From Kluyvera georgiana ATCC 51603 (lineage in GTDB: Bacteria; Pseudomonadota; Gammaproteobacteria; Enterobacterales; Enterobacteriaceae), in NCBI RefSeq assembly GCF_001654985.1, contig NZ_LXEU01000039.1, forward strand, positions 1 to 64,000: a DNA stretch of 64,000 bases, written 5' to 3'. How positions within the stretch are numbered: position 1 is the first letter of the stretch; each line of letters begins with the position of its first letter. The notes below the pieces were generated by a model. It had not been told where the DNA came from. It was given only the letters and a program-made list of their open reading frames with translations, and made no database searches. A program made the position numbers and the translations under genes. Positions 16,219-27,819 of this stretch are shown in pieces.

Positions 16219-17631
16219 CTACTCCTTCAGTTTGCGTCGGGCAATAACCACGTTTTTGCTGGTGTCGTCCGGCACGCGCGCGAAGACGAGAGCGGGAAGC
16301 GCAATAATGATGGCCATACAAATATAGGTGTACATAAAGACGTGATGCGTCGCTTCGCTGCCGATGGCGATATGCTGCTGGCCGAACATGCCCAGCAAAA
16401 TCCCGGCGATGGTGACGCCGATACTCATAGAGAGCTGCATGATCATTGACAGCAGGCTGTTGCCGCTGCTGGCGAACTCGTCCGGCAGGTCTTTCAGCGT
16501 CAGGGTATTCATTGAGGAGAAACGGCTGGAGTTGACCATTCCCTGAATAAACAGCACCACCGGTAGCGCGTAGTACCAGCCTGCCAGCGCGGTGAACATA
16601 AACAGCAGGCTGATTAACGACAGCCCGAGCGTGGCGAAGACCAGCACATGGCGGTAGCCAAAGCGGTTGACCACCTGTACCACAATCCGCTTCATGCCCA
16701 TGCTGCCCAGCACCATCGGGATCATCATTAGCCCGGCGTGGAAGGGGCTGAAGCCGAGGCCTATTTGCAGGAACACCGGCGTCATAAACGGCAACATGCC
16801 GCTGCCGATACGCCCGGCAAAGCTGCCCGCCAGCCCCAGCGAGAAGGTCGAGGTGTTAAACAGCTTGAGATTGAACAGCGCGCTGTCGTTGCCGCGCGCA
16901 TGCCACAGATACAATCCAATCGACACGATACCGATGGCGACCAGCAGGCCCATTGTAAGCGATGAAATGCCAAGGCCTTTCTGGCCGTCGAGGGCTAAGG
17001 TTAACGTTGCCATGCCCAGCGCCAGCACCACGAAACCGGAAATATCAAATTTCCGCGTCTGGACGGTGTAGTTAGGCATCAACATCAGGGTGGCGATGCC
17101 GCCCACGATGCCAACCGGGATGTTAATCAGGAATATCCAGTGCCAGGAGGCGTATTCCACCAGAATACCGCCCAGCGCCGGACCGAGCAGCGGACCAACC
17201 TGGCCGGGTAGGGTCACGAAGGTCATCGCCGCCATATATTGCTCGCGCGGGACGATTTTCATCACTGTCAGCCTGCCGACGGGCACCATCATCGCCCCGC
17301 CAATCCCCTGCAGCACGCGCGCCATGACCAGCTCATTGAGCGTGCTGGAAAGTGAGCAGAACAGTGAACCGAGGGTGAACAGGATAATGGCGGTGAAGAA
17401 AATATTACGCACGCCGATGCGGTCGGCGAGCCAGCCGCTGGCGGGCAGCATGACGGCGACGGTCAGCACATAGGAGACCACCACCATGTGCATATGCAGC
17501 GGGCTCTCCCCCAGGCTTAACGCCATGGAGGGGAGGGCGGTGTTGACGATGGTGGTGTCCAGCGATTGCATAAAAAAGCCGAACGCCACGATCCAGAGTT
17601 GCCAGCGTACGTTAGCGGGTAGTTCAGTCAT
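16219..17631 (-). CDS. mdtD: Major facilitator MdtD (14-TM DHA2 drug:H+ antiporter family)
   Basis: 470 residues with the MFS motif A-like sequence [14 protein letters not shown] and motif C-type [13 protein letters not shown]. About 14 membrane helices are visible. It is encoded in the mdtABC operon but is not needed for MdtABC resistance in E. coli, where a citrate/iron-citrate efflux role has been proposed (named IceT). Two bases separate it from mdtC and three from baeS. Confidence 0.95.
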   Translation of the reverse strand: MTELPANVRWQLWIVAFGFFMQSLDTTIVNTALPSMALSLGESPLHMHMVVVSYVLTVAVMLPASGWLADRIGVRNIFFTAIILFTLGSLFCSLSSTLNELVMARVLQGIGGAMMVPVGRLTVMKIVPREQYMAAMTFVTLPGQVGPLLGPALGGILVEYASWHWIFLINIPVGIVGGIATLMLMPNYTVQTRKFDISGFVVLALGMATLTLALDGQKGLGISSLTMGLLVAIGIVSIGLYLWHARGNDSALFNLKLFNTSTFSLGLAGSFAGRIGSGMLPFMTPVFLQIGLGFSPFHAGLMMIPMVLGSMGMKRIVVQVVNRFGYRHVLVFATLGLSLISLLFMFTALAGWYYALPVVLFIQGMVNSSRFSSMNTLTLKDLPDEFASSGNSLLSMIMQLSMSIGVTIAGILLGMFGQQHIAIGSEATHHVFMYTYICMAIIIALPALVFARVPDDTSKNVVIARRKLKE

Positions 17632-17633
17632 CG

Positions 17634-20600
17634 TTATTCAGTTACCGATTGTCGGGGTTGACGCGAAAAACGCAGACGATCGAAGAACAGATAAACCACC
17701 GGGGTGGTATAGAGGGTTAACAGCTGGCTCATCACCAGACCCCCTACAATGGTAATCCCCAGAGGTTGACGCAGTTCGGAGCCATCGCCCCCCGAAATTA
17801 CCAGCGGCAGCGCGCCAAACAGCGCCGCCAGCGTGGTCATCATTATCGGGCGAAAACGCAGCAGACAGGCCTGGAATATGGCCTGTTCCGGCGGCAAATT
17901 GCCGTTACGCTGGGCTTCAAGGGCGAAGTCGACCATCATGATGGCGTTTTTCTTCACAATGCCAATTAATAGCATGATCCCGATAAGGGCGATTAGGCTG
18001 AACGGGGCATTGAACAGCTCCAGCGCCAGCAGCGCGCCGACGCCCGCCGACGGCAGCGTGGAGAGAATGGTCAGCGGGTGCACGTAGCTTTCGTACAAGA
18101 TCCCCAGCACGATATACACCGTGGCAATGGCGGCGATGATCAGGATGATCTGTGAATTCATCGTCTCCTGGAATACCTGCGCCGTCCCGGCGAACGAACC
18201 GCGAACCGTGTTTGGCACGCCAAGCTGGGTCATCGCCCGGTTAATGGCGTCGCTGGCTTCCGACAGAGATTTGCCGGTCGGCAGGTTGAAGGAGATGGTT
18301 GACGCCGCCGACAACCCCTGGTGGTTGACCGACAGCGGCGCGTTGGAAGGCTGCCATTTGGCGAAATAAGAGAGCGGAATGGCTTTCCCTTCGCTGTTAA
18401 TGACGAACATTTTATCCAGCGCGCTTACATCCTGGGTGTAGACCGGGTCTACCTCCATCACCACTTTGTACTGGTTCAGCGGTTGATAAATGGTGGAGAT
18501 CTGCCGCTGGCCGAAGGCGTTGTTAAGCAGGCTGTTGGCCGCCTCGACGTTAATGCCCAGCCGCGACATGGTTTCACGATCGTAGACCAACGCCATTTCT
18601 GCGCCGTTGTCCTGCTGATCCGAGTTGACGTCCGCCAGCTCCGGCAGCGCCGCCAGCGCTTTGCGGATTTTTGGCTCCCACTCACGCAGCGCGCTGAGGT
18701 CGTCGGACAGCAGCGTGTACTGATAGCTGGCATTCGACTGGCGGCCACCGACGCGGATATCCTGCACCGCCATTAAAAACAGGTTAGCCCCCGGCTCTTT
18801 GGCCAGCTTTTTCCGCAGGCGGTCGATAATCTGCTGCGCCGACTCCTGGCGCACGTCGCGCGACTTCAGGGTGATAAACATCATTCCGCTGTTCACCCGG
18901 GAACCGCCGGTGAAACCGGTGACGTTGTCCACCGCCGGATCTTCACGAATAATCTTCATGAAATCCTGCAGCTTACCGCGCATCGCCTGGAAGGAGATGC
19001 TCTGGTCGGCCTGAATGCCGCCCATCAGCACCCCGGTGTCCTGCTCCGGGAAAAAGGTTTTCGGGATGGAGATATACAGCCAGACGTTCAGCGCGATGGT
19101 TGCCAGGAACACCACGCCCACCAGTTTCGCGTGGTTCAGCACCCAGCGCAGCGATTTGCCGTAACCCTGCTGCATCGCGACCAGCAGACGCCCCAAACCT
19201 TTATTACGGGTTGGCGAATGCGGACGGCTGGATTTCAGCATCCAGCCGCACATCATCGGCGTGAGGGTCAGCGAGACGGCCAGCGAAATACCGATCGCCA
19301 CCGATAGCGTGACCGCAAATTCCCGCAGCAACCTGCCGGGCAGGCCGCCCATGAGCAGCAGCGGCAAGAACACCGCCACCAGCGAAACGCTCATCGACAG
19401 CACGGTAAAGCCAACTTCGCGGCTCCCCTGTAGCGCGGCCTGTAGCGGTTTCATGCCTGCTTCCAGGTGGCGGGAAATATTCTCCAGCACCACGATGGCA
19501 TCATCGACCACGAAACCGGTGGCGATGGTTAGCGCCATCAACGACAGGTTGTTGAGGCTGAAACCGCACAGGTACATCGCGGCGAAGGTGCCGATCAGCG
19601 AGACCGGCACCGCCACCGCCGGAATCAGCGTGGCGCGGCCGGAGCGCAGGAACAGGAACACCACCAGAATCACCAGCGCCACTGAGATCACCAGCGTTTG
19701 CTCAACTTCCTCCAGCGAGGCGCGGATCGTCGGTGAACGGTCCTGAGCGATTTGCAGGTCGATAGCCGCTGGAATGGTCTGTTGCAGCTCCGGCAGCTCG
19801 GCGCGAATACGATCGACCGTATCGATAATATTGGCTTCCGGCAGCTTGCGGATCATCAGCAGGATGGCCGGTTTGGCGTTGGTCATCCCGGCGTTGCGCA
19901 CGTCCTGCACCGAGTCGCTGACCGTCGCCACGTCGCTGAGCCGCACCGCCGCGCCGTTGTTGTAGTGCACGATCAGCGGCTGGTATTCGGCGGCTTTTTT
20001 CAGCTCATCGTTGGTTTGTACCTGCCAGCGATGGGCGCTATCGTCGATCGCCCCCTGTGGTTTACGCACGTTGGCGTTGCTGATGGCCGTGCGCACCGCA
20101 TCCAGCGAGACGCCCTGGTTAAACAGCGCCTGCGGGTTCAGGTCAACGCGCACCGCGGGCAGCGAGCTGCCGCCGACGTCTACGTCACCCACGCCGTCAA
20201 TCTGCGCGATACTCTGCGCCAGCTGGGTGGAGGCGAAATCGTACAGTTCGCCCTGCGAATAGGTGTCTGAGGTCAGCGTCAGGATCATGATCGGCGCATC
20301 GGACGGGTTGGCTTTGCGATAGGTTGGACGACTGGGCATCCCGCTTGGCAGCAGGTTTTGCGCGGCGTTAATCGCTGCCTGCACGTCGCGCGCCGCGCCG
20401 TTGATATCACGATCGAAGTTAAATTCGAGAATGATACGCGTACTGCCCAGCGAGCTGCTGGAGGTCATCTCATTGACACCCGCAATGCGCCCTAACGAGC
20501 GCTCCAGCGGGGTCGCTACCGACGAGGCCATGGTTTCCGGCGACGCGCCGGGCAGCGAGGCGCTGACCATAATCACCGGGAAATCGACCTGCGGCAGCGG

Positions 20601-20705
20601 GGCCACCGGCAGCAGGCGAAAACCAAGCACGCCGCACAGGGTGATGGCGATGGATATCAGGATCGTCGCCACCGGGCGGTAGATGAAGAGGGCAAAAAAT
20701 TTCAC
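17634..20705 (-). CDS. mdtC: RND efflux pump subunit MdtC
   Basis: 1023 residues, full length for the AcrB/MdtC family. It has 12 helices with two large periplasmic loops. TM4 carries the proton-relay aspartates in [20 protein letters not shown]; other landmarks are [15 protein letters not shown] and [17 protein letters not shown]. It forms a heterotrimer with MdtB (B2C) and exports bile salts, novobiocin and other substrates through TolC. The start is GTG (minus strand TAAGTG), directly abutting the mdtB stop. Confidence 0.97.
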   Translation of the reverse strand: MKFFALFIYRPVATILISIAITLCGVLGFRLLPVAPLPQVDFPVIMVSASLPGASPETMASSVATPLERSLGRIAGVNEMTSSSSLGSTRIILEFNFDRDINGAARDVQAAINAAQNLLPSGMPSRPTYRKANPSDAPIMILTLTSDTYSQGELYDFASTQLAQSIAQIDGVGDVDVGGSSLPAVRVDLNPQALFNQGVSLDAVRTAISNANVRKPQGAIDDSAHRWQVQTNDELKKAAEYQPLIVHYNNGAAVRLSDVATVSDSVQDVRNAGMTNAKPAILLMIRKLPEANIIDTVDRIRAELPELQQTIPAAIDLQIAQDRSPTIRASLEEVEQTLVISVALVILVVFLFLRSGRATLIPAVAVPVSLIGTFAAMYLCGFSLNNLSLMALTIATGFVVDDAIVVLENISRHLEAGMKPLQAALQGSREVGFTVLSMSVSLVAVFLPLLLMGGLPGRLLREFAVTLSVAIGISLAVSLTLTPMMCGWMLKSSRPHSPTRNKGLGRLLVAMQQGYGKSLRWVLNHAKLVGVVFLATIALNVWLYISIPKTFFPEQDTGVLMGGIQADQSISFQAMRGKLQDFMKIIREDPAVDNVTGFTGGSRVNSGMMFITLKSRDVRQESAQQIIDRLRKKLAKEPGANLFLMAVQDIRVGGRQSNASYQYTLLSDDLSALREWEPKIRKALAALPELADVNSDQQDNGAEMALVYDRETMSRLGINVEAANSLLNNAFGQRQISTIYQPLNQYKVVMEVDPVYTQDVSALDKMFVINSEGKAIPLSYFAKWQPSNAPLSVNHQGLSAASTISFNLPTGKSLSEASDAINRAMTQLGVPNTVRGSFAGTAQVFQETMNSQIILIIAAIATVYIVLGILYESYVHPLTILSTLPSAGVGALLALELFNAPFSLIALIGIMLLIGIVKKNAIMMVDFALEAQRNGNLPPEQAIFQACLLRFRPIMMTTLAALFGALPLVISGGDGSELRQPLGITIVGGLVMSQLLTLYTTPVVYLFFDRLRFSRQPRQSVTE

Positions 20706-23700
20706 TTACGCTTCCTCTTCACGGCGCGGGAAGCGGCTTTTCAGGTACAGCGACAGGCGGTCAAACAGCAGGTAAATCACCGGTGTGGTAAACAGGGTGA
20801 GTACCTGGCTGACCAGCAGGCCGCCTACCATGCCGATCCCCAGCGGGCGACGCAGCTCGGCGCCGACGCCGGTGCTCAGCATCAGCGGCAGCGCGCCAAG
20901 CAGCGCGGCGAGCGTGGTCATCAGAATCGGGCGGAAACGCAGCAGACAGGCCTGATAAATCGCCTCGCGCGGCGCCATTCCCTGCTCACGCTCGGCGGCC
21001 AGCGCAAAGTCGATCATCATGATGGCGTTTTTCTTGACGATACCGATCAACAGGATGATGCCGATAATGGCGATCACGTCCAGTTCATTGCCCGCCAGCA
21101 TTAATGCCAGCAGCGCGCCGACGCCCGCGGTTGGCAGGGTCGAGAGAATGGTAATCGGGTGAATAAAGCTTTCATACAGCACGCCCAGCACGATATACAT
21201 CGCCACCACCGCGGCAACCACCAGCCAGATGGTGCTGCTCAGCGCCGACTGGAAGGCGAGGGTGCTGCCCTGGAACTCGGTGCGGATATCCGCCGGGAAG
21301 TTCAGGGTTTTCTCACTGTCCAGAATGGCCTGTACCGCATCGCCCAGCGAGTAGTTATCCGGCACGTTGAACGAAATGGTGGTGACCGGGAACTGATCGA
21401 GGTGGTTGATTGACAGCGGCGCAAAGCGCTGTTCAATTTTGGCGATCGCCGTCAGCGGTACGATGCCGCCATCGCTGCTGGTCAGGCGCACGTTATCCAG
21501 CGCCGCCAGGCCAGGCGTGGCGCGGGTGTCGTGTTCCAGCACCACGCGGTACTGGTTGGCCTGGGTATAGATGGTTGAAATCAGGCGTTGACCAAAGGCG
21601 TTGTACAGCGCGTTATCGACATCGGCCATCGAAATACCAAGACGGCTGGCGCTATCGCGATCGACGTTAACGTAGGCCACCAGCCCTTTGTCCTGCCAAT
21701 CGCTGCTGACATCGGAAAGCTGCGGCAGCGTCTGAAGCTGGGTCATCAGCTGCGGCACCCATTCGCTTAGCGCATCCAGCGAGTTGGCCTGCAGCGTAAA
21801 CTGGTACTGCGTACGGCTGACGGTGGTGTCGATGGTCAGATCCTGCGTCGGCTGGAGATACAATTCGATGCCGGGAATGCGGTCAACCGCGTGTTGCAGC
21901 CGGCTAATGACCGTCTGTACCCGATCGTCGCGCTCGTCGAGCGGTTTCAGGTTAATCTGCAAACGTGCGCTGTTGAGCGCCGGGTTGGTGCCGTCGACGC
22001 CGACAAACGACGTGAGGCTTTCTACCGCCGGATCTTTCAGGATAGCGTCGGCAACCGTCTGCTGGCGTTGCGCCATGCTAGCGAACGACACCGACTGTGG
22101 CGCCTGCAATGTTCCCTGAATAATGCCGTTGTCCTGAATCGGGAAAAAGCCTTTCGGAATGGCGATCCACAGGATCACCGACAGCGCCAGCGTGCCCAGC
22201 GCGACGCCCAGCGTCAGCCACGGATGATTCAGCACGCGGGCCAGCAGATGGCCGTAGCCGGCAATCACCCGGTCGAAGAAGCGCTCGCTGGCGCGGGAAA
22301 AACGGTTCTGTTTGCGCAGCGACTCGTGGCTGAGCATGCGTGCGCACATCATTGGCGTCAGGGTTAATGACACCACCGCCGAGATCAGTATTGCCACCGC
22401 CAGGGTGACGGCGAATTCGCGGAACAGGCGGCCCACGATATCACCCATAAACAGCAGCGGAATCAGCACTGCAATCAGCGAGAAGGTCAGCGAGATAATG
22501 GTAAAACCAATCTCACCCGCGCCTTTCAGCGCGGCGGCCATCGGTTTTTCGCCTTTTTCGATGTAACGCGAAATGTTCTCGATCACCACGATGGCGTCAT
22601 CGACCACGAAGCCGGTGGCGATGGTCAGCGCCATCAGCGTCAGGTTGTTGATGGAAAAATCGAGGAACACCATCACCGCGAAGGTGCCGACCAGCGACAG
22701 CGGCACGGCGACGCCGGGGATAATGGTTGCCGGGACGTTGCGCAGGAACAGATAGATGATCATCACCACCAGCGCAATCGCCAGCATCAGCTCGAACTGG
22801 GTGTCGGAAACCGAGGCGCGAATGTTGGTAGTACGGTCAGACAGGACCTCGACCTTAACGGATTTCGGTAGGCTTTCGGTCAACTGCGGCAGCATCTGGC
22901 GGATGCTGTCTGCGGTCGAGATGATGTTTGCGCCAGGCTGGCGCTGGACGTTCATCACGATGGCCTGCTTTTTGTTCGCCCACGCGCCAAGCCAGGTGTT
23001 TTCAGCGCCTTGCTCGATGGTTGCGACGTCGCCCAAACGAATGGCCGCGCCGTTTTTATAGGCGATAATCAGCGCCCGATACTCCTGCGCCGACTGCATC
23101 TGGTCGTTGGCCGAGAGCGTCACCGCGCGCGCAGGACCGTCGAGGCTACCCTTTGCCGAGTTGACGTTGGCGCTGGTAATGGCGGTGCGAATATCTTCGC
23201 TGGTCAGCCCAAGCGCGGCGATAGCCTGGGCGTTGAGCTTCACGCGCACTGCCGGGCGCTGGCCGCCGGCGAGCGTCACCAGACCAACGCCGGAGACCTG
23301 GGAAATTTTCTGCGCCACGCGGGTTTCAACCATATCTTCTACTTCCGTCATTGGGGTGGCGGAAGAGGTGACGGCGAGGGTCATGATCGGCGGATCCGCC
23401 GGGTTGACCTTGCTGTAGACCGGTGGGTTTGGCAGGTCGCTGGGCAGCAGGTTAGTGGCGGCGTTAATGGCGGCCTGCACCTCCTGCTCGGCGACATCCA
23501 GCGGCAGCGTGAGCTGGAACTGAAGGGTGACGACCGACGCGCCGCCGGAGCTTTGCGACGACATTTGCTTCAGGCCGGACATCTGGCCGAACTGACGTTC
23601 GAGCGGTGCGGTAATCGCTGAGGTCACCACGTCCGGGCTGGCGCCCGGATAGAGTGTGACCACCTGAATGGTCGGATAGTCCACTTCCGGCAGCGCGGAG

Positions 23701-23828
23701 ACGGGCAGGAAACGGTAGCCGATGATCCCGGCCAGCAGAATAGCCACCATCAACAGCGTGGTGGCGACAGGGCGCATAATGAACAGACGGGATGGGCCGC
23801 CCGTGTTGCTCGGCGGTAACACTTGCAT
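20706..23828 (-). CDS. mdtB: RND efflux pump subunit MdtB
   Basis: 1040 residues, identical in length to E. coli MdtB. RND landmarks are the N-terminal [20 protein letters not shown], the TM4 motif [20 protein letters not shown] and [20 protein letters not shown]. Proton-driven inner-membrane partner of MdtC in the tripartite pump with MdtA and TolC. Its start overlaps the mdtA stop by one base (TGATG on the minus strand). Confidence 0.97.
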   Translation of the reverse strand: MQVLPPSNTGGPSRLFIMRPVATTLLMVAILLAGIIGYRFLPVSALPEVDYPTIQVVTLYPGASPDVVTSAITAPLERQFGQMSGLKQMSSQSSGGASVVTLQFQLTLPLDVAEQEVQAAINAATNLLPSDLPNPPVYSKVNPADPPIMTLAVTSSATPMTEVEDMVETRVAQKISQVSGVGLVTLAGGQRPAVRVKLNAQAIAALGLTSEDIRTAITSANVNSAKGSLDGPARAVTLSANDQMQSAQEYRALIIAYKNGAAIRLGDVATIEQGAENTWLGAWANKKQAIVMNVQRQPGANIISTADSIRQMLPQLTESLPKSVKVEVLSDRTTNIRASVSDTQFELMLAIALVVMIIYLFLRNVPATIIPGVAVPLSLVGTFAVMVFLDFSINNLTLMALTIATGFVVDDAIVVIENISRYIEKGEKPMAAALKGAGEIGFTIISLTFSLIAVLIPLLFMGDIVGRLFREFAVTLAVAILISAVVSLTLTPMMCARMLSHESLRKQNRFSRASERFFDRVIAGYGHLLARVLNHPWLTLGVALGTLALSVILWIAIPKGFFPIQDNGIIQGTLQAPQSVSFASMAQRQQTVADAILKDPAVESLTSFVGVDGTNPALNSARLQINLKPLDERDDRVQTVISRLQHAVDRIPGIELYLQPTQDLTIDTTVSRTQYQFTLQANSLDALSEWVPQLMTQLQTLPQLSDVSSDWQDKGLVAYVNVDRDSASRLGISMADVDNALYNAFGQRLISTIYTQANQYRVVLEHDTRATPGLAALDNVRLTSSDGGIVPLTAIAKIEQRFAPLSINHLDQFPVTTISFNVPDNYSLGDAVQAILDSEKTLNFPADIRTEFQGSTLAFQSALSSTIWLVVAAVVAMYIVLGVLYESFIHPITILSTLPTAGVGALLALMLAGNELDVIAIIGIILLIGIVKKNAIMMIDFALAAEREQGMAPREAIYQACLLRFRPILMTTLAALLGALPLMLSTGVGAELRRPLGIGMVGGLLVSQVLTLFTTPVIYLLFDRLSLYLKSRFPRREEEA

Positions 23829-25081
23829 CAGCCGCGTGCTCCTTTAGGGTCTGCAGCGGCAGCCGGTTTTTCCGCGCCAGCGGCGGAGGCGTCATGGGCC
23901 GTCACCACTTCCACTTTTGCCCCTTCGGTTAAGCGGTCGATACCGTCGGTGACCACGCGGTCGCCCGCGGAGAGCCCCGCTTCAATCACCACTTTCTGGC
24001 TATCCTGGATACCCGGGATGACCGTGTGTTTGCTGACTTTGTTGTCGCTGTTCAGCACCCATACGAAGTGACCGTCATTACCCATTTGCAGCGCGGCAGT
24101 GGGGATGACTACCGCATTTTGCTGGGTATCAACCAGCATACGGGCGTTGACAAACTGATTCGGGAACAGCGCGTCGTCCTGGTTATTGAAACGCGCCTTC
24201 AGCTTGATGGTACCGGTGGTGGCGTCAATCTGGTTGTCGAGGCTCAGCAGCGTGCCGTCGCTCAGCTTCTGTTTGTTGGTGCGATCCCAGGCTTCTACCG
24301 TCAGCGTTTTACCCGCTTTTTGCGCGGCAACCACGGTAGCGATATCGTTTTCCGGCAGGGTGAAGACGAGGTCGATCGGATGCGTTTGGGTCAGCACCAC
24401 GATACCGGTGGTGTCACCGCTGGAAATCTGGTTGCCGATATCCACCTGTTTTAAGCCTACGCGACCGTCGATAGGCGCAGTGATGCGGCTCCAGTCGAGC
24501 TGCAGCTGGGCGCTGGCGACGGCGGCCTGGTCGGCCTTAATCGTGCCTTCGGTTTCACTGACCAGCGACTGCTGGGTATCCAGTTCCTGGCGAGAGACAA
24601 GATTGGTTTTGACCAACTGCTGATAGCGGGCTAAATCGCGGCGGGCGTTGGCGAGCGTGGCTTTATCTTTTGCCAGTTGTCCCTGTGCCTGAGCAAGGTT
24701 GACCTTAAACTGGCTGGGGTCAATTTCTGCCAGCAGATCGCCGGCTTTGACCTGCTGGCCTTCCTGGAAGTGAATGGCCATCAGCTGGCCGTCGACGCGG
24801 CTGCGCACGGTAACGGTATTGGCGGCGGTAATGGTGCCCAGCCCGCTGAGATAGCGCGGTACCGCTTCGCTGGTGGCGGTAGCGGCCTGAACCGGCGCCA
24901 GCGCGCCGCCAAAGCGCCCACCGTGCCGCCCACCGCCAGCCGATGGCGCTCCCGCCGGTTTGGCTGCGGTGGAACCCGAGGTGTCAGAATTGCTGCTAAA
25001 GTGCCAGATGCCAGCCGCCCCCGCGACCACCACCAGCACGGCCAGCGCTACCCGCCAGCGAATCTTATGACTGCCTTTCAT
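23828..25081 (-). CDS. mdtA: Membrane fusion protein MdtA
   Basis: 417 residues when started at 25081 ([15 protein letters not shown]), matching E. coli MdtA; an upstream in-frame ATG at 25171 adds 30 residues with no family counterpart and crosses the promoter. One N-terminal membrane anchor is followed by a Gly/Ser/Ala-rich linker and the HlyD-type lipoyl half-motifs ([20 protein letters not shown] and [19 protein letters not shown]) around a coiled-coil hairpin. It bridges MdtBC to TolC in the periplasm. First gene of the mdtABCD-baeSR operon. Confidence 0.96.
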   Translation of the reverse strand: MKGSHKIRWRVALAVLVVVAGAAGIWHFSSNSDTSGSTAAKPAGAPSAGGGRHGGRFGGALAPVQAATATSEAVPRYLSGLGTITAANTVTVRSRVDGQLMAIHFQEGQQVKAGDLLAEIDPSQFKVNLAQAQGQLAKDKATLANARRDLARYQQLVKTNLVSRQELDTQQSLVSETEGTIKADQAAVASAQLQLDWSRITAPIDGRVGLKQVDIGNQISSGDTTGIVVLTQTHPIDLVFTLPENDIATVVAAQKAGKTLTVEAWDRTNKQKLSDGTLLSLDNQIDATTGTIKLKARFNNQDDALFPNQFVNARMLVDTQQNAVVIPTAALQMGNDGHFVWVLNSDNKVSKHTVIPGIQDSQKVVIEAGLSAGDRVVTDGIDRLTEGAKVEVVTAHDASAAGAEKPAAAADPKGARG

Positions 25082-25144
25082 CGTTATAGGTGTCTCGTCC
25101 TGAATCATTTCACGAAATGATACTAGTTTAGTAACGGAACGCTC

Positions 25145-25162
25145 GGGAAAAATGGAGGAAAT
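25145..25162 (-). promoter_or_regulatory. Candidate BaeR box upstream of mdtA
   Basis: On the minus strand TTTCCTCCATTTTTCCC resembles the BaeR consensus (TTTTTCTCCAT-N-ATTGGC), with the CTCCAT core intact and about 12 of 18 positions matching. It lies roughly 35-50 bases before a start predicted from a TAGTAT -10 at 25120-25125. The evidence is weak on its own but the position fits. Confidence 0.4.
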
Positions 25163-25290
25163 ATGAAACACGGAAGGAATCGTCTGAATCGCGTCAGCTT
25201 TACGAGGCTCCTCGCAATCCGCGGCGATGAAAAACCGCGCAATCGCCGCGTGTGCTACCGTCAGCGGCGTTTAGCAGGGCGCTAAAACAG

Positions 25291-25320
25291 GAAAGCCCCT
25301 CCTGACGAAGGGGCCTTTTA
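25291..25320 (-). terminator. Terminator of the Sib RNA
   Basis: A GC-rich stem built of GCCCCT and AGGGGC, flanked by A-runs and T-runs on both sides (AAAACAGGAAAG to the left, CTTTTATAAGG to the right). It suits termination on the minus strand and may work in both directions. Confidence 0.65.
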
Positions 25321-25333
25321 TAAGGAAAGGGTT

Positions 25334-25393
25334 ATGATGAGGTCAGTCATCATACTGGTGATACTCTTAGTGATTAGCTACCCAGCATACTAA
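25334..25393 (+). CDS. ibs: Ibs small toxic membrane peptide
   Basis: The 19-residue frame reads MMRSVIILVILLVISYPAY. It shares the MM-(K/R)-x-VIILV-hydrophobic-S-x-x-AY pattern of E. coli IbsA-E. GGAAAGG at 25323-25329 serves as ribosome-binding site. Ibs peptides depolarise the inner membrane when overproduced and are silenced by the antisense Sib RNA, which covers this frame on the minus strand. It is too short for ordinary gene callers. Which Ibs paralogue it corresponds to cannot be said. Confidence 0.88.
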   Translation: MMRSVIILVILLVISYPAY

Positions 25394-25475
25394 GACACCA
25401 GGGGGAGGAGAGATCCTCCCTTACCCTCATTCCTTTACGATAGGTCGAAAAAACAGCGAAGTCAACGGCGATAGA

Positions 25476-26843
25476 TCAGGCGAAAACCACCTGCGCCCAG
25501 CGGGCCAGACCGGCGGTGACCGAGCCAAAATCGTCGCCACCGGCAACGGGAATGCCCGGCAGCTGTTCGGCCAGCGCTTTTTTAATCAGCGGCGAGCGCG
25601 CGCTGCCGCCGGTTAAGTAGATAACGTCCGGCTTTTCACTGCTGTTTTCCAGCGCCAGCTGCACCTGCTCAAGAATACGGTTCAGCGGCTGGTTCAGCGC
25701 CGCTTCCAGCCCGTCCTGGCTGATAGCGGTGGCCAGAGTGTCGCTGATAAAGGGCAGGCGGGTGTCGATTTGTGCGTTTTCGGACAGGGCGATTTTGCTC
25801 TCTTCCGCGCTGCGTACCAGACGGTAGCTTAAACGCTGCTGCCAAACCTTGTAGAGCAGGGCGACTTTTTCCGCATCGCGGGCATCGCGCGCCAGGTCAC
25901 GCAGCAGGCGGCCATTGGCTGAGCTGTAGAAGTCGGTCTGCGCCGGAACATCGTTGATCGCCACCGCGTTCCACCAGGGCAGAATCGGCAGGGCGATACC
26001 TTTTTCGGTTTCACCGCCCATACCCAGCAGCGGCATCAGGCTTTTAAATGCCAGCGCGATATCCAGATCGTTACCGCCCACGCGACAGCCGCTGTGGCCG
26101 AGCAGACTTTGCTCACGGTCGTGACGGGTACGCCACTGTGGCCCCATTAGCAGCACCGAGCAGTCGGTGGTGCCGCCGCCAATGTCGACCACCAACACGC
26201 GTTTTTCTTCGTTAAGGCTGGCTTCGAAATCCAGACCGGCGGCGACCGGCTCGTACTGGAAAACCACGTCACGAAAACCGGCACGCTGCGCCGCGCGTTG
26301 CAAAATGCCTACCGCCTGCGCGTTGGCATCGTCACCACCCAACCCCTGGAAGTTAATCGGGCGACCAATCACCGCCTGTTCGATGCTTTCCTGAAGCTGC
26401 GATTGCGCCTGCTGGCGAATATGCAGCATCATCGAGCAAACCAGATCTTCGAATACGGCGACCTGCTGCGGCTTCAACCCGCTAGCGCCGAGGAAGGATT
26501 TAGGCGACTTAACAAAGTACACCTCTTCCGGATCGTCGATGTACTGCTTGAGCGACGCGAGGCCGAACTGCACGCTATTGCCCAGCACCTCGATATCTTC
26601 GTCGCGGTTGTAGTTCATCGCCCGGCGCAGCAGCGCCTGAGTCTCATCACCCGTTGCCGGTACCTGATGGTGGCGGTACAACCACTCGCTGACCGCTTCA
26701 CGAGTCGGGGCCGACAGCATTGACGGCAGCAGTGGACTGCCGTTTTCCATCATCAGCATGCGCGGTGCGCCATCCTGCATCACGGCGACAGAGCAGTTCG
26801 CCGTCCCGTAGTCAAAACCAATAAACACGTCAATCATCCCCAT
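25476..26843 (-). CDS. yegD: Hsp70-family chaperone-like protein YegD
   Basis: 455 residues (E. coli 450). It has the actin/Hsp70 ATPase fold: phosphate-1 motif FIGFDYGTANCSVAVM near the N-terminus, phosphate-2 motif VLVVDIGGGTTDCSVLLMG near 215-235 and adenosine motif VIYLTGGSARSPLIKKAL near 410-427. It lacks the DnaK substrate-binding domain and its client is unknown. The start could instead be the second methionine, two codons in. It faces away from alkA. Confidence 0.94.
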   Translation of the reverse strand: MGMIDVFIGFDYGTANCSVAVMQDGAPRMLMMENGSPLLPSMLSAPTREAVSEWLYRHHQVPATGDETQALLRRAMNYNRDEDIEVLGNSVQFGLASLKQYIDDPEEVYFVKSPKSFLGASGLKPQQVAVFEDLVCSMMLHIRQQAQSQLQESIEQAVIGRPINFQGLGGDDANAQAVGILQRAAQRAGFRDVVFQYEPVAAGLDFEASLNEEKRVLVVDIGGGTTDCSVLLMGPQWRTRHDREQSLLGHSGCRVGGNDLDIALAFKSLMPLLGMGGETEKGIALPILPWWNAVAINDVPAQTDFYSSANGRLLRDLARDARDAEKVALLYKVWQQRLSYRLVRSAEESKIALSENAQIDTRLPFISDTLATAISQDGLEAALNQPLNRILEQVQLALENSSEKPDVIYLTGGSARSPLIKKALAEQLPGIPVAGGDDFGSVTAGLARWAQVVFA

Positions 26844-26903
26844 GCCAGTGAAGAAAGGGGGGCGACTTTAGCGGAATGTGGTGATGGCGGCAACAGGAAT
26901 ATG

Positions 26904-26938
26904 AAAGCAAGGTTTTCCCATGGATTAACCGCTATGCT
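26904..26938 (+). promoter_or_regulatory. Candidate Ada-controlled alkA promoter
   Basis: AAAGCAA (26904-26910) resembles the Ada-binding element of the E. coli alkA promoter, and TATGCT (26933-26938) is a possible -10. The distance would put the Ada element near -40, as in E. coli. There is no good -35, consistent with activator dependence. Position and motif are seen; Ada control is inferred. Confidence 0.4.
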
Positions 26939-26976
26939 GTAACGCAATCACCGCTGCCTGACGATAAGGATGAAGG

Positions 26977-27819
26977 ATGTTTGAACTGCCCTGGCTGCCG
27001 CCATACGACTGGCGCTGGATGTTCGGTTTTTTACGGGCGCGTGCTGTCGCAGGGATCGAATGTTTTCATGATCAAAGCTATACCCGCAGTTGGAGGCTCG
27101 GGCCTCACCACGGGCTGATCGCCATGACGCCGGATCCCGCCCGCCAGGTGCTGCGGGTCACGCTGTCTGCCGGGCTGCTGCCGGTCGTTGACGAAGCGCT
27201 GATACGGGTGGCGAAATTGCTGGATCTGCACTGCGATCCGCAACAAATCGCGCGCTCGCTCGGGACGCTGGCGGCGGCAAAACCGGGGTTACGACTGCCC
27301 GGCGCGCTGGACGCCTTTGAACAGGGCGTTCGAGCGATCCTCGGCCAGTTGGTGAGCGTGACGATGGCCGCGAAGCTGACCGGGAAAGTGGTGGCGCTGT
27401 ATGGCGAGCCGCTCGCGCCGGACGCCTCTTTCTCGTTGTTTCCTACGCCAGAGCGGCTAGCGGCAGCAGACCCGGCGGCGCTGAAAGCACTGGGCATGCC
27501 GCTCAAACGGGCCGAAGCGTTAATACATTTTGCCCAGCGTGCGCTTAGCGGCGAACTGCCGCAAACGCAGCCGGACGACGTGGAGCAGGCGCTAAAAGCG
27601 CTACAACAATATCCTGGCATTGGCCGCTGGACGGCAAACTACTTTGCGCTGCGCGCCTGGCAGGCGAAAGATATCTTTTTGCCGGACGATTATTTGATTA
27701 AGCAGCGCTTCCCGGGAATGACGCCCGCGCAGATTCGCCGTTATGCCGAACGTTGGCAGCCCTGGCGATCTTACGCGTTATTGCATATCTGGCACGCCGA
27801 TGACTGGTCGCCTTCGTGA
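26977..27819 (+). CDS. alkA: DNA-3-methyladenine glycosylase II AlkA
   Basis: 280 residues (E. coli 282). It excises 3-methyladenine and other alkylated bases. The N-terminal beta domain runs to about residue 88 and is clearly diverged from E. coli. The helix-hairpin-helix lies at about 205-225 (YPGIGRWTANYFALRAW), with catalytic D238 in FLPDDYLIKQRFPGM. GATGAAGG precedes the start. The last 49 bases overlap the 3' end of the converging dgcE gene, which is unusual. Confidence 0.95.
   Translation: MFELPWLPPYDWRWMFGFLRARAVAGIECFHDQSYTRSWRLGPHHGLIAMTPDPARQVLRVTLSAGLLPVVDEALIRVAKLLDLHCDPQQIARSLGTLAAAKPGLRLPGALDAFEQGVRAILGQLVSVTMAAKLTGKVVALYGEPLAPDASFSLFPTPERLAAADPAALKALGMPLKRAEALIHFAQRALSGELPQTQPDDVEQALKALQQYPGIGRWTANYFALRAWQAKDIFLPDDYLIKQRFPGMTPAQIRRYAERWQPWRSYALLHIWHADDWSPS

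Larger units (their letters stand above)
25285..25430 (-). ncRNA. Sib antisense RNA (antitoxin of Ibs)
   Basis: The minus strand opposite the ibs peptide reads GGGTAAGGGAGGATCTCTCC near its 5' end and finishes in a GC stem with GGCCCCTTCGTCAGGAGGGG followed by CTTTCCTGTTTT. This is the typical layout of E. coli Sib (QUAD) RNAs of about 140 nt. It would pair along the ibs mRNA and block its translation. The ends are estimated. E. coli K-12 carries sibA and sibB at this same place beside mdtA; here one copy is seen. Confidence 0.8.
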
